Below, one piece after another: positions 1-4,917 of a stretch of 8,446 nt of DNA (positions are counted from its first letter, which is position 1; the number at the start of each line of letters is the position of its first letter). Location: NCBI GenBank assembly GCA_030916785.1, contig JAUPVY010000022.1, positions 1 to 8,446 of the forward strand, read 5' to 3'. Position numbers and translations under genes: made by a program. Below the pieces are notes generated by a model. That model searched no databases and had not been told where the DNA came from. It worked only from the letters and a program-made list of their open reading frames with translations. Source of the DNA: Patescibacteria group bacterium. Lineage in GTDB: Bacteria; Patescibacteriota; Minisyncoccia; Phycocordibacterales; DATDWN01.

Positions 1-174
1 GAATACGAACCCGCCTTCCGCAACATGAACGCTCTGGAGGTCATTGGAGAAGGGATTCTTCTCCTTCTCACTGGCAACACCAGGGGGACCGTCACTCTCT
101 ACCTAGAGGATGGTCGTGAGGTCATGTTGACTCGTGGACCAGATCTCAAGACCCTGATCGTGACGGACATCTAG
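1..174 (+). CDS. C-terminal end of an unrecognised GC-rich protein (5' truncated)
   Basis: An open frame runs from base 1 to a TAG at 172-174, giving the last 57 residues of a protein whose start lies outside the window. I do not recognise a family. The visible part alternates short hydrophobic and charged stretches (VTLYLEDGREVML at residues 31-43, then LKTLIVTDI), as expected for a small beta-rich globular domain. There is no membrane segment or obvious metal motif. It is about 54% G+C by hand count, far above the roughly 36% of the SET gene in this window, and it prefers C/G third positions (CTC, GTC, ACC). It is followed 20 nt later by a strong intrinsic terminator. In composition and terminator it resembles the gene at 1396-1725. 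The frame is supported by codon bias and by the fit between stop and terminator, but function is unknown. Confidence 0.6.
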   Translation, partial: EYEPAFRNMNALEVIGEGILLLLTGNTRGTVTLYLEDGREVMLTRGPDLKTLIVTDI

Positions 175-193
175 CCCGTTACCACACAGGAAG

Positions 194-218
194 AAACGCC
201 GACTCTGGTCGGCGTTTT
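194..218 (+). terminator. Intrinsic terminator of the partial gene at 1-174
   Basis: A perfect 10-bp stem (194-203 with 208-217, core ACGCCGAC/GTCGGCGT) closes a TCTG tetraloop, and the 3' arm runs into a TTTT tract at 215-218. It starts 20 nt after the stop codon of the upstream gene. Confidence 0.85.
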
Positions 219-266
219 CACTTATTAAATCCTAGCTTATACTTGATTGATCCCGATAAACCCACG

Positions 267-293
267 ACCCGTCAACCTGCCAGGTTGACGGGT
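267..293. repeat. 27-nt perfect palindrome, GC-rich hairpin
   Basis: The 13-nt arms 267-279 and 281-293 are perfect reverse complements around a single C at 280. As RNA they would form about 12 bp with a GCC loop. The hairpin lies between the terminator of the upstream gene and the stop codon of the minus-strand gene at 301-612. Neither side has a proper T-tract (TAGTATTTTA on the plus side, none on the minus side), so it is not a classical terminator. It may be a dispersed repeat (REP-like), a protein-binding site, or an mRNA 3'-end stabiliser for the minus-strand gene. No second copy exists in this window. Confidence 0.6.
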
Positions 294-300
294 TAGTATT

Positions 301-612
301 TTACTTCCCCTTAGAAGTTTTACCAATCACATACTTCTGTGAAGGACTCATTGATTTATCTTTTCTGTGAACACAACCTATCCAACAACAAGGGCGACAC
401 TTACCTGACGCAAGCTCTTCAACTGCTCTTTTTATATGATACTTTCTGGTTTCTTCTGTCTTAACCGATATTGTCCAACAAATCCACTCATTGCGCGCAA
501 GAGGAGTAATTTCTTCCCAGGTAGTAAGCGCTTTAGATGACGAAGAAAGTGCCTCGCGTAAATCACTGGGCACCTTATGTGCAGTTCCATCGGAAATTAT
601 TTTTTTGAGCAT
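301..612 (-). CDS. YdeI/OmpD-associated (OmdA-like) small protein, Cys-rich
   Basis: A 103-residue protein matching, from memory, the C-terminal region of the YdeI/OmpD-associated family (OmdA-type, PF13376; sometimes named bacteriocin-protection protein). The signature is the block around residues 31-70: TWEEITPLARNEWICW, then ISVKTEETRKYHIKRAVEEL and SGK. This matches the family's pattern of an aromatic residue, LsPsxRrEyvxWI, a basic residue, xxTRxxRI and xELxxGK. It is followed by a cysteine-rich stretch, CRPCCWIGC at residues 72-80 plus H82, which could bind a metal or be redox active. The C-terminus is basic. The biochemical role of the family is not established. There is no signal peptide, so it is probably cytoplasmic. 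The gene diverges from the SRPBCC gene at 696. No Shine-Dalgarno precedes the ATG; an extended -10 box ends 6 nt before it, so the mRNA is probably leaderless. Confidence 0.75.
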   Translation of the reverse strand: MLKKIISDGTAHKVPSDLREALSSSSKALTTWEEITPLARNEWICWTISVKTEETRKYHIKRAVEELASGKCRPCCWIGCVHRKDKSMSPSQKYVIGKTSKGK

Positions 613-618
613 ACAATT

Positions 619-627
619 ACTTTAACA
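619..627 (-). promoter_or_regulatory. Extended -10 promoter of the YdeI/OmpD-like gene, leaderless
   Basis: Reading the minus strand, TGtTAAAGT occupies 627-619 and ends 6 nt before the ATG at 612. A -35-like ATGACC (4/6) lies at 647-642 with a 17-bp spacer. Transcription would start at or next to the start codon. TAAAGT alone is a modest -10 match. The call rests on the TG extension and on the same geometry at four other genes here. Confidence 0.5.
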
Positions 628-659
628 AAAAAGAGCACTTTGGTCATTTTTTCTCCAAA

Positions 660-688
660 TTGGGTACTCTAGCTTTTTTTGATACAAT
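660..688 (+). promoter_or_regulatory. Promoter of the SRPBCC gene (-35, extended -10), leaderless
   Basis: TTGGGT (660-665), a 17-bp spacer, then TACAAT (683-688) preceded by TG at 680-681 as an extended -10. The box ends 7 nt before ATG 696, so transcription should begin at the A of the start codon or one base away. This fixes the start at 696. A longer reading frame from TTG 660 would put the -35 and -10 inside the coding sequence. Confidence 0.7.
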
Positions 689-695
689 ATGTTAC

Positions 696-1142
696 ATGAA
701 AGATACTAATCTCCATGCCAAGTGGATTATCAAAGCCCCCTTAGAAGATGTGTTCAAAATGATGACCGACTTTGAAAAATTTCCAGAAAATTTTCCAAAA
801 GTTGCAGAATCTATACATGTCACAAAACGTGAAGGAAATTATTTGGAAATAGATGCAACTGTCAAATCTTTTGGTCAAAATTTTCCTGTACAAATGAAAA
901 CGGAGATCTTGCCCGGAAAGGGATTCATTTCAGACAATAATAGTCCCAAATTCGGAACCTCTGGCCACGAAGAATTACTGCTCTCAGTAAACCCCGAAGG
1001 AACTATGATCGACTACACTTATCAAGTCGCTATCCACAAACGCTGGCTTCGTATAGTGGCACGACCTCTCATTGGTTGGTTTTCTATGAAATACTGGCAG
1101 AAGGCTGTCATAGATGAACTAAGAAAAAAGCTTGAAAGATAA
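696..1142 (+). CDS. SRPBCC-family protein (START-like, polyketide cyclase/dehydrase type)
   Basis: A 148-residue protein of the SRPBCC/START-like fold, which forms a deep hydrophobic pocket around a long C-terminal helix and binds lipids or other hydrophobic ligands. The order of elements fits: first strand HAKWIIKAPLEDVFKMM (residues 7-23) running into a helix, the characteristic TDFEKFPENFPKV segment (24-36), a series of strands, and a long final helix ending in DELRKKLER. The family includes coenzyme Q-binding and cyclase-like members; nothing here picks a ligand. There is no signal peptide. The ATG at 696 is preferred over a TTG 36 nt upstream because a good promoter ends at 688. A small membrane protein gene starts 21 nt after the stop, with no terminator between, so the two are likely co-transcribed. 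Confidence 0.75.
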   Translation: MKDTNLHAKWIIKAPLEDVFKMMTDFEKFPENFPKVAESIHVTKREGNYLEIDATVKSFGQNFPVQMKTEILPGKGFISDNNSPKFGTSGHEELLLSVNPEGTMIDYTYQVAIHKRWLRIVARPLIGWFSMKYWQKAVIDELRKKLER

Positions 1143-1163
1143 AATTCCTTAAGCTTTCACCAC

Positions 1164-1331
1164 ATGACTAAAACCAGACTAGCGTTATCCATTCTCACCA
1201 TATTATTAGGAATATTGATATTTATATATGGAGGATATGACGATAGTCCCGGAGCACAACTCCTCGGGCTCATCTTAGTTATTATCGGCATCGTAAAAAT
1301 AATAAAAAGTAATAGAAAAACTATTGATTAG
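1164..1331 (+). CDS. Small two-helix membrane protein, 55 aa
   Basis: ATG 1164 to TAG 1331 encodes 55 residues with a clear membrane-protein plan: basic start (MTKTR), a first hydrophobic helix at about residues 6-22 (LALSILTILLGILIFIYG), a short loop GGYDDSPGAQ, a second helix at about 33-47 (LLGLILVIIGIVKII), and a basic tail KSNRK. By the positive-inside rule both ends face the cytoplasm and the DDSPG loop faces outside. I recall similar YGxxDDSPG hairpins in other CPR genomes but cannot name a family. It sits 21 nt after the SRPBCC gene in the same direction, without its own promoter or Shine-Dalgarno, so it probably shares that mRNA. No terminator is visible after it. Confidence 0.75.
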   Translation: MTKTRLALSILTILLGILIFIYGGYDDSPGAQLLGLILVIIGIVKIIKSNRKTID

Positions 1332-1347
1332 AGTATAGATACAAATA

Positions 1348-1377
1348 TTGACAGAATCCCTATTTATGTTATATAAT
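1348..1377 (+). promoter_or_regulatory. Consensus sigma-70-type promoter of the GC-rich gene at 1396
   Basis: TTGACA (1348-1353), an 18-bp spacer, then TATAAT (1372-1377): both boxes match consensus perfectly. The predicted start site near 1384 leaves a leader of only about 12 nt, almost entirely the Shine-Dalgarno and its spacer. It is the strongest vegetative promoter in the window. Confidence 0.85.
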
Positions 1378-1383
1378 TAAAAT

Positions 1384-1389
1384 AGGAGG
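1384..1389 (+). promoter_or_regulatory. Perfect Shine-Dalgarno AGGAGG
   Basis: AGGAGG (extending to AGGAGGT at 1390) lies 6 nt before ATG 1396. It fixes the start and is the only convincing Shine-Dalgarno among the genes whose starts are visible here. Confidence 0.9.
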
Positions 1390-1395
1390 TTCCCG

Positions 1396-1725
1396 ATGTC
1401 CAAGTATTCTAGGTCGGGTGGCAAGTACACAGGCAACCACACGACCCTCATACCACTCGCCGCTACGGCCTGTGACATCGCAAGTGCAATTCCCGAAGTG
1501 ACCAAGATTACGCCCGGATTCATCAGGGCTGGCCTGAAATCGGTCTCGGGGCAACGCCGGGTGAAAATCGTAGACGAAAACAATCACTGCATATTTCTGT
1601 CTGTGAGAGATAACAACTCACACCAGGAGATTTACGTGTACGTGACAGACATCCAGGAGGCGAGAACAACAATCGCTCGCCGACTGCGAGATGCAGGCGT
1701 CGCCATTCGTTTCACCAAGGACTAG
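1396..1725 (+). CDS. Conserved hypothetical protein, possibly DUF2103-like, GC-rich
   Basis: A 109-residue soluble protein without signal peptide or membrane helix. Its plan is a basic, glycine-rich N-terminus (SRSGGKYTGNHTTLIP, 5-20), a helix (LAATACDIASAIPEV, 21-35), a KITPGFIRAGLKSV segment (37-50), a strand-rich region (RRVKIVD, CIFLSVRDNNSHQEIYVYV), and a final helix with QEARTTIARRLRDAGV (87-102). From memory this resembles DUF2103 proteins, which are called predicted metal-binding, but I cannot confirm it and see no cysteine cluster. The gene is about 53% G+C by hand count against about 36% for the SET gene next to it. It has its own consensus promoter, a perfect Shine-Dalgarno, and a hairpin starting at the base after its stop, so it is a self-contained single-gene unit. 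The GC-rich gene fragment at 1-174 is similar in this respect. Confidence 0.8.
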   Translation: MSKYSRSGGKYTGNHTTLIPLAATACDIASAIPEVTKITPGFIRAGLKSVSGQRRVKIVDENNHCIFLSVRDNNSHQEIYVYVTDIQEARTTIARRLRDAGVAIRFTKD

Positions 1726-1769
1726 CCGTCCGCAGAAGCCATCGCTTCTGGCGGGCGGTTTCTGTTTTT
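1726..1769 (+). terminator. Intrinsic terminator of the GC-rich gene
   Basis: The hairpin begins at the first base after the TAG stop. CCGTCCGC (1726-1733) pairs with GCGGGCGG (1751-1758) with one G-U pair. AGAAGC (1734-1739) pairs with GCTTCT (1744-1749) across a CATC loop, with G1750 bulged. T-rich sequence follows (TTTCTGTTTTT). Confidence 0.85.
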
Positions 1770-1776
1770 ATACCTC

Positions 1777-1805
1777 TTCCCGCCTTTCAAACTTTCAATT
1801 ACAAT
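1777..1805 (+). promoter_or_regulatory. Probable promoter of the SET-domain gene
   Basis: TACAAT (1800-1805) is a good -10 box, with a poor -35 candidate TTCCCG (1777-1782) 17 bp upstream. The box ends 13 nt before ATG 1819, so the leader would be about 6-7 nt, too short for a Shine-Dalgarno, and none is seen. There is no TG extension. Confidence 0.45.
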
Positions 1806-1818
1806 AAACCATATCAAT

Positions 1819-2241
1819 ATGAAAAAAAATAAATACACTGTAGGAAATTTCGCTTTAAGAGTTGGCAAATCTGGCACAGGCAAAGGACTATTTGCGGTAG
1901 ATACAATACCAAAAGGCTCTTGCATTATTGAATACACCGGAACCCCTGTGGAAGAAAAAGACCACTACACGAACAATAGCAAATATCTTTTTTGGGTAGA
2001 TAAAAATGTAATGATAAATGGAAACGTTCCTTCAAACAAGGCTCGCTATATAAACCATTCTTGTCGCCCAAACTGTGAAGCCGATGGACCAAAAGGACAC
2101 ATTTTTATATTTTCCAAAAGAAACATTAAGCCCGGAGAAGAGCTCACTTACAACTATGGAAAAGAATATTTCAACGTTCACATAAAACCAAAAGGTTGTA
2201 GGTGTGTAAAGTGTGAAGAATTAAACAAAAACACCTTATAA
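1819..2241 (+). CDS. SET-domain protein-lysine N-methyltransferase
   Basis: A 140-residue compact SET domain, the catalytic fold of S-adenosylmethionine-dependent protein lysine methyltransferases. Visible landmarks: GKGLFAVDTIPKG (21-33), the N-terminal SET strand motif; RYINHSCRPNC (76-86), carrying the hallmark NHSCxPN that forms the cofactor pocket and pseudoknot; GEELTYNYG (106-114) with the catalytic tyrosine region; and a short post-SET CRCVKC (127-132). The post-SET cysteines together with C82 of NHSC could bind zinc, though the spacing CxCx2C is tighter than the eukaryotic CxCx4C. There is no signal peptide, so substrates are presumably cytoplasmic; in a bacterium these could be ribosomal or nucleoid proteins, but nothing here identifies them. 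It is AT-rich like most of its surroundings. Its last codons form one arm of its terminator. Confidence 0.9.
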   Translation: MKKNKYTVGNFALRVGKSGTGKGLFAVDTIPKGSCIIEYTGTPVEEKDHYTNNSKYLFWVDKNVMINGNVPSNKARYINHSCRPNCEADGPKGHIFIFSKRNIKPGEELTYNYGKEYFNVHIKPKGCRCVKCEELNKNTL

Positions 2242-2267
2242 TAATTACAAGGTGTTTTTGTTTAATT
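2219..2267 (+). terminator. Long terminator hairpin overlapping the end of the SET gene
   Basis: Perfect 19-bp arms (2219-2237 and 2249-2267; core AACACCTT/AAGGTGTT) enclose an 11-nt loop that contains the TAA stop (2239-2241). The 5' arm encodes the last residues of the protein. T-rich sequence follows. As the stem is A-rich on one arm and T-rich on the other, it could also stop minus-strand transcripts coming from 2283. Confidence 0.85.
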
Positions 2268-2282
2268 TTATTCTCAAATTAT

Positions 2283-2432
2283 CTACATTATTCTTTCACC
2301 ACGTATGAGTCTCACTAGCACCATGATTACGACTATTACCAGTAATATGTGTATGAAACCACCTATTGTGTATGAAGTAACAACTCCCAGTAACCACAAA
2401 ATAATTAGTACTATTGCAATAGTTGTTAACAT
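2283..2432 (-). CDS. Lmo0937-family mini membrane protein, 49 aa
   Basis: ATG 2432 down to TAG 2283 encodes 49 residues with the plan of the Lmo0937 family (function unknown): N-terminal helix MLTTIAIVLIILWLLGVV, a short polar turn TSYTIGG, a second helix FIHILLVIVVIMVLV, then a basic end RLIRGERIM. The WLLG motif, the GG turn followed by FIHILLVI, and the RLIRG end are what I recall as typical of the family. It begins 6 nt after the stop of the peptidoglycan-binding/FnIII gene, so the two form one transcript. The only hairpin downstream is the one shared with the SET gene at 2219-2267. It has no Shine-Dalgarno. Confidence 0.85.
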   Translation of the reverse strand: MLTTIAIVLIILWLLGVVTSYTIGGFIHILLVIVVIMVLVRLIRGERIM

Positions 2433-2438
2433 ATATGC

Positions 2439-3104
2439 TTATTGATTAGTATGGAAGGTAGATGGCCATGTAATGTTTTCATTACCAATACCATCTCTCA
2501 CATATACAACATAATAGTAGGTAGTATTAGCTTGTAAACCAGTTATTGTTGCTGAATGTGTAGAACGTAGATCTGAATGAACCAAGAAACTTGATCCGCC
2601 AATAGTTATAGCTGAAGTTGCACTACCCTCTATCATAGATATTGGAGAAGTACTGTAGTAAATAATTGCTGATGAATTTTCGCTAGTATTCCAATTCATT
2701 GAAACTGTATTATTTGTCATGGAAACTCCAAGAGAACTGATTATTGGAGCACTTCTGTCACTACCCAGTGTTCCACCATTCATTTGTAGGTTTATAGCGG
2801 CCATTGTAACTGGACCAACACGTCCAATACTAGAAATACCGTTTCTTGCCTGAAAGTTTGAAACTGCTGATTTAGTTAGACTACCAAAGTAACCCGTCAC
2901 CAAACCTTGAGGATAAATCGTGTTGTCTTGTGCTAGAAATGTTTGAAGAGATGAAACATCACTTCCTGTCATGCCCAACTCAAGCTGACGATAAAGAGTA
3001 TCTGCAAATGAAACGGCAGGAATACTTACTGCCACCAAAGCGAACAATGCTGAGGCTACAACAAATTTTGCTGTAAAACCAATTCTTTTTATAAATTTAT
3101 TCAT
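2439..3104 (-). CDS. Secreted peptidoglycan-binding / fibronectin type III protein
   Basis: A 221-residue exported protein. Residues 1-34 form a Sec signal peptide (basic MNKFIKR, hydrophobic core, cleavage probably after SFA). Residues 36-107 are a peptidoglycan-binding domain of the PG_binding_1 type (LELGMTGSDVSSLQTFL, GYFGSLTKSAVSNFQARNGI, and VGPVTMAAIN), which binds cell-wall glycan/peptide. Residues 119-219 are a fibronectin type III-like domain (VSMNWNTSENSSAIIYY, ATITGLQANTTYYYVVYVRD). There is no LPXTG or terminal membrane anchor, so it is likely held at the wall by the PG-binding domain, with the FnIII domain for adhesion or spacing. The order is common in Parcubacteria. It leads a two-gene unit with the Lmo0937-type protein. 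The leader is A/T-rich with no Shine-Dalgarno. Confidence 0.9.
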   Translation of the reverse strand: MNKFIKRIGFTAKFVVASALFALVAVSIPAVSFADTLYRQLELGMTGSDVSSLQTFLAQDNTIYPQGLVTGYFGSLTKSAVSNFQARNGISSIGRVGPVTMAAINLQMNGGTLGSDRSAPIISSLGVSMTNNTVSMNWNTSENSSAIIYYSTSPISMIEGSATSAITIGGSSFLVHSDLRSTHSATITGLQANTTYYYVVYVRDGIGNENITWPSTFHTNQ

Positions 3105-3352
3105 AATTTTTTATTTAATAGTAAAATCACATTAGAAAACCTAAATGTTACCGCAATACTATTTCTAACGTACACTATCTAGATACTTTCCACTGCAAAG
3201 TTATTAGAAGATCATTGCAGGCGACTCTTGGAGTTAACGAGTCTGATATGTACTATTATTAAGATATATCTGCTAGGCTTATATTATAAATCTTTATTTG
3301 ACAAAATACAAGTTAAATTGTTTTATGCCACACTTATCAACTTAAACCTAAT
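3105..3352. other. 248-bp intergenic region with a weak ECF-like promoter
   Basis: I see no gene here. It lies upstream of the secreted PG-binding gene and downstream of the membrane gene at 3353-4057 (both minus). On the minus strand GGAAA (3191-3187), a 16-bp gap and CGTT (3170-3167) resemble an ECF-type promoter with the same spacing as the sigma-gene promoter at 7200-7226, giving a leader near 55 nt. An alternative is TTTAGG, 16 bp, TACTAT, ending 13 nt before the ATG. Both are weak. A 6-bp inverted repeat (CTGCAA 3193-3198, TTGCAG 3215-3220) and a 5-bp one (GACTC/GAGTC, 3223-3243) are also present. No terminator for the 3353 gene is evident. Confidence 0.35.
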
Positions 3353-4057
3353 TTAAATAACATACCCTGGTGGAGGCCAAGTGTGAAGCAACATCGCTAG
3401 GACAACGTAAAACACAAAGTGAATTAAATATGCGTAAACGAATCCACCTCTGACACGCAGCATTAGATATGGAAAAATGAGTGAAGACAAAAATGCACTT
3501 CCACTCATAACCAAAGCATAAGACGTTGGAGCTCCATTCAATAGGTACAAAACAACATGTGCACCACCAAAACAAACAACGTAACCGATCACAACTTTTT
3601 TAAGAGAATGAAATCTAAAAAACAACTCGAGAACAAGAACAGTAACTAAGAGCTGCTGAACTAAAATTTCTATTGATTTTGGAAGAAAATACCACTGTGT
3701 GGCAAACAATATGTCTGTATAGGGAGACAAAACTGGACCTGTTGGAACTGTAAATTTTGAGAACAAATAAATGAGCCCCAAAATTATACCAGAAGAAGCA
3801 ACACTTAATACACCATATAACCAAATGTGTGAGTCATGATCTAACCACTTACTATACACACCACGAAAATTAAAAACGGCTATAATAGCCCAAATCAGAA
3901 AATATACGGCTATAGCCACTGGTGAAGAATTGTAACTCAATTCAAAACCGAATAGTGGCAAGAAAAAGTAATACCCAATATTGGCCAAAGTCCAAATAGC
4001 GGTTATTTCTCCCAAAACTTTATAGAAAGGGATCTGTGGATTTTGTTCTTCTGGCAT
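3353..4057 (-). CDS. Multi-pass membrane protein, possibly a degenerate CPBP-like protein
   Basis: A 234-residue integral membrane protein with about six to seven hydrophobic segments (roughly residues 18-36, 47-63, 78-99, 128-147, 153-172, 181-200, 206-225) and a short cytoplasmic N-terminus. There is no cleavable signal peptide. The second half loosely recalls the CPBP (CAAX protease/bacteriocin-processing) family: FGGAH at 163-167 fits its FxxxH motif, and H213 in YLIHF could be the later histidine. The expected EExxxR motif is replaced by EILVQQLL near 130-137, so a protease would be inactive. This assignment is tentative; hypothetical membrane protein is the safe name. Its 5' end faces the epimerase gene across 45 bp. 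An extended -10 box ends 6 nt before the ATG, so the mRNA is probably leaderless. Confidence 0.7.
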   Translation of the reverse strand: MPEEQNPQIPFYKVLGEITAIWTLANIGYYFFLPLFGFELSYNSSPVAIAVYFLIWAIIAVFNFRGVYSKWLDHDSHIWLYGVLSVASSGIILGLIYLFSKFTVPTGPVLSPYTDILFATQWYFLPKSIEILVQQLLVTVLVLELFFRFHSLKKVVIGYVVCFGGAHVVLYLLNGAPTSYALVMSGSAFLSSLIFPYLMLRVRGGFVYAYLIHFVFYVVLAMLLHTWPPPGYVI

Positions 4058-4063
4058 CTAATT

Positions 4064-4072
4064 ATTTTATCA
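4064..4072 (-). promoter_or_regulatory. Extended -10 promoter of the membrane protein gene, leaderless
   Basis: Minus strand TGaTAAAAT (4072-4064) ends 6 nt before ATG 4057. No good -35 is seen, which is usual for extended -10 promoters. It overlaps the -35 of the divergent promoter. Confidence 0.6.
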
Positions 4073-4096
4073 TTTTAATAACTAAACTGGTATACT
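4067..4096 (+). promoter_or_regulatory. Promoter of the epimerase gene, extended -10, leaderless
   Basis: TTATCA (4067-4072, 4/6), an 18-bp spacer, then TATACT (4091-4096) with TG at 4088-4089. It ends 6 nt before ATG 4103. The -35 shares bases with the minus-strand promoter at 4064-4072, so the two promoters may exclude each other. Confidence 0.65.
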
Positions 4097-4102
4097 ATTT
4101 AT

Positions 4103-4912
4103 ATGACAAACGAAAATAATAATTTAAAAATAGAAACTGTGAAATTAGAAAATGACAATGAAGTCTCTCTCTGTCCAGAAAGAGGAGGAATTATCACTTC
4201 CCTAAAATTTCAAGGCAAAGAGGTTCTATATATGGAGGAAGACACGTTTATAAATACATCTGTCAGTGTTCACGGTGGAATCCCCATCCTTTTTCCAAAC
4301 GCCGGACCGGTAGAAAATCCAAATTTCCCGAGCCTAAAAGAGCATGGTTTTGCCCGAACTTCTTCTGTGTGGAAGTCTGAAAAACACCAAACTGGTTTTA
4401 AGGAAACTCTAGAACCAGAGGAAAAAAATCTAGAATCCTACCCTTACAAATTTATTTTTTCTTTTGAGGGCAAATTTGAAGAAAATAATTCCTTTACCAT
4501 AACTGAAAAAGTACAAAACTTGGAGGAAGCCAAAAGCCTACCATTATCCCTTGGGCTACATCCATATTTCAAAGTTCCAAAAGAAGAGAAAGCTAATATA
4601 AAGTTTAACTTTGAAGGCGGAAAATTTGTTGAGGAACAAATAAGCCTTTGGTCTAATGGAGAATATATCTGTATTGATAATCCAAAAACAAAAAACTCCT
4701 CTGCTATTTTAGAAATACAAATACCGGGCACAGGAACCTTGGTTATAGATGCCTCAGCTCAGTACAAGAAAATATGGGTCTGGTCTCAGCCGGAAAAAGA
4801 TTTCATCTGTATTGAACCCATGATGCGAGACAAGGGTGGTCTCATAAATGACCCGGAACTTGTACCTGCTGGAGAGACTTACTCTCTCCAGGTAAATTAC
4901 AGCTTAAAATAA
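4103..4912 (+). CDS. Aldose 1-epimerase-like protein (YeaD/galactose mutarotase superfamily)
   Basis: A 269-residue protein covering the whole beta-sandwich of the aldose 1-epimerase superfamily (PF01263), which interconverts alpha and beta anomers of free sugars or, in the YeaD group, of glucose 6-phosphate. Landmarks: GGIITSLKFQGKEVLY (28-43), GGIPILFPNAGP (58-69), KEHGFAR (79-85) with H81, GLHPYF (151-156) with H153, and ICIEPMM (235-241) with E238. The two histidines and the glutamate correspond to the catalytic residues of galactose mutarotase. GIPILFPNAGP and HGFAR resemble the YeaD branch, but the substrate cannot be fixed from sequence alone. There is no signal peptide, so it should be cytoplasmic. 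It has no sugar-metabolism neighbours and is probably a single-gene unit with its own promoter. No terminator follows the stop. Confidence 0.88.
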   Translation: MTNENNNLKIETVKLENDNEVSLCPERGGIITSLKFQGKEVLYMEEDTFINTSVSVHGGIPILFPNAGPVENPNFPSLKEHGFARTSSVWKSEKHQTGFKETLEPEEKNLESYPYKFIFSFEGKFEENNSFTITEKVQNLEEAKSLPLSLGLHPYFKVPKEEKANIKFNFEGGKFVEEQISLWSNGEYICIDNPKTKNSSAILEIQIPGTGTLVIDASAQYKKIWVWSQPEKDFICIEPMMRDKGGLINDPELVPAGETYSLQVNYSLK

Positions 4913-4917
4913 TCGAT

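Noticed and set aside
660..695. TTG start at 660 extending the SRPBCC protein by 12 residues
   Set aside because: The stretch holds a -35 and extended -10 with 17-bp spacing ending 7 nt before ATG 696, and the extra residues do not match the SRPBCC fold start.
1369..1587. Minus-strand open frames opposite the GC-rich gene
   Set aside because: They overlap a gene with consensus promoter, Shine-Dalgarno and terminator on the plus strand, and show no recognisable protein features.
3193..3243. Inverted repeats CTGCAA/TTGCAG and GACTC/GAGTC
   Set aside because: The stems are only 5-6 bp with large loops and no T-tract, so they are not convincing as riboswitch, terminator or operator.
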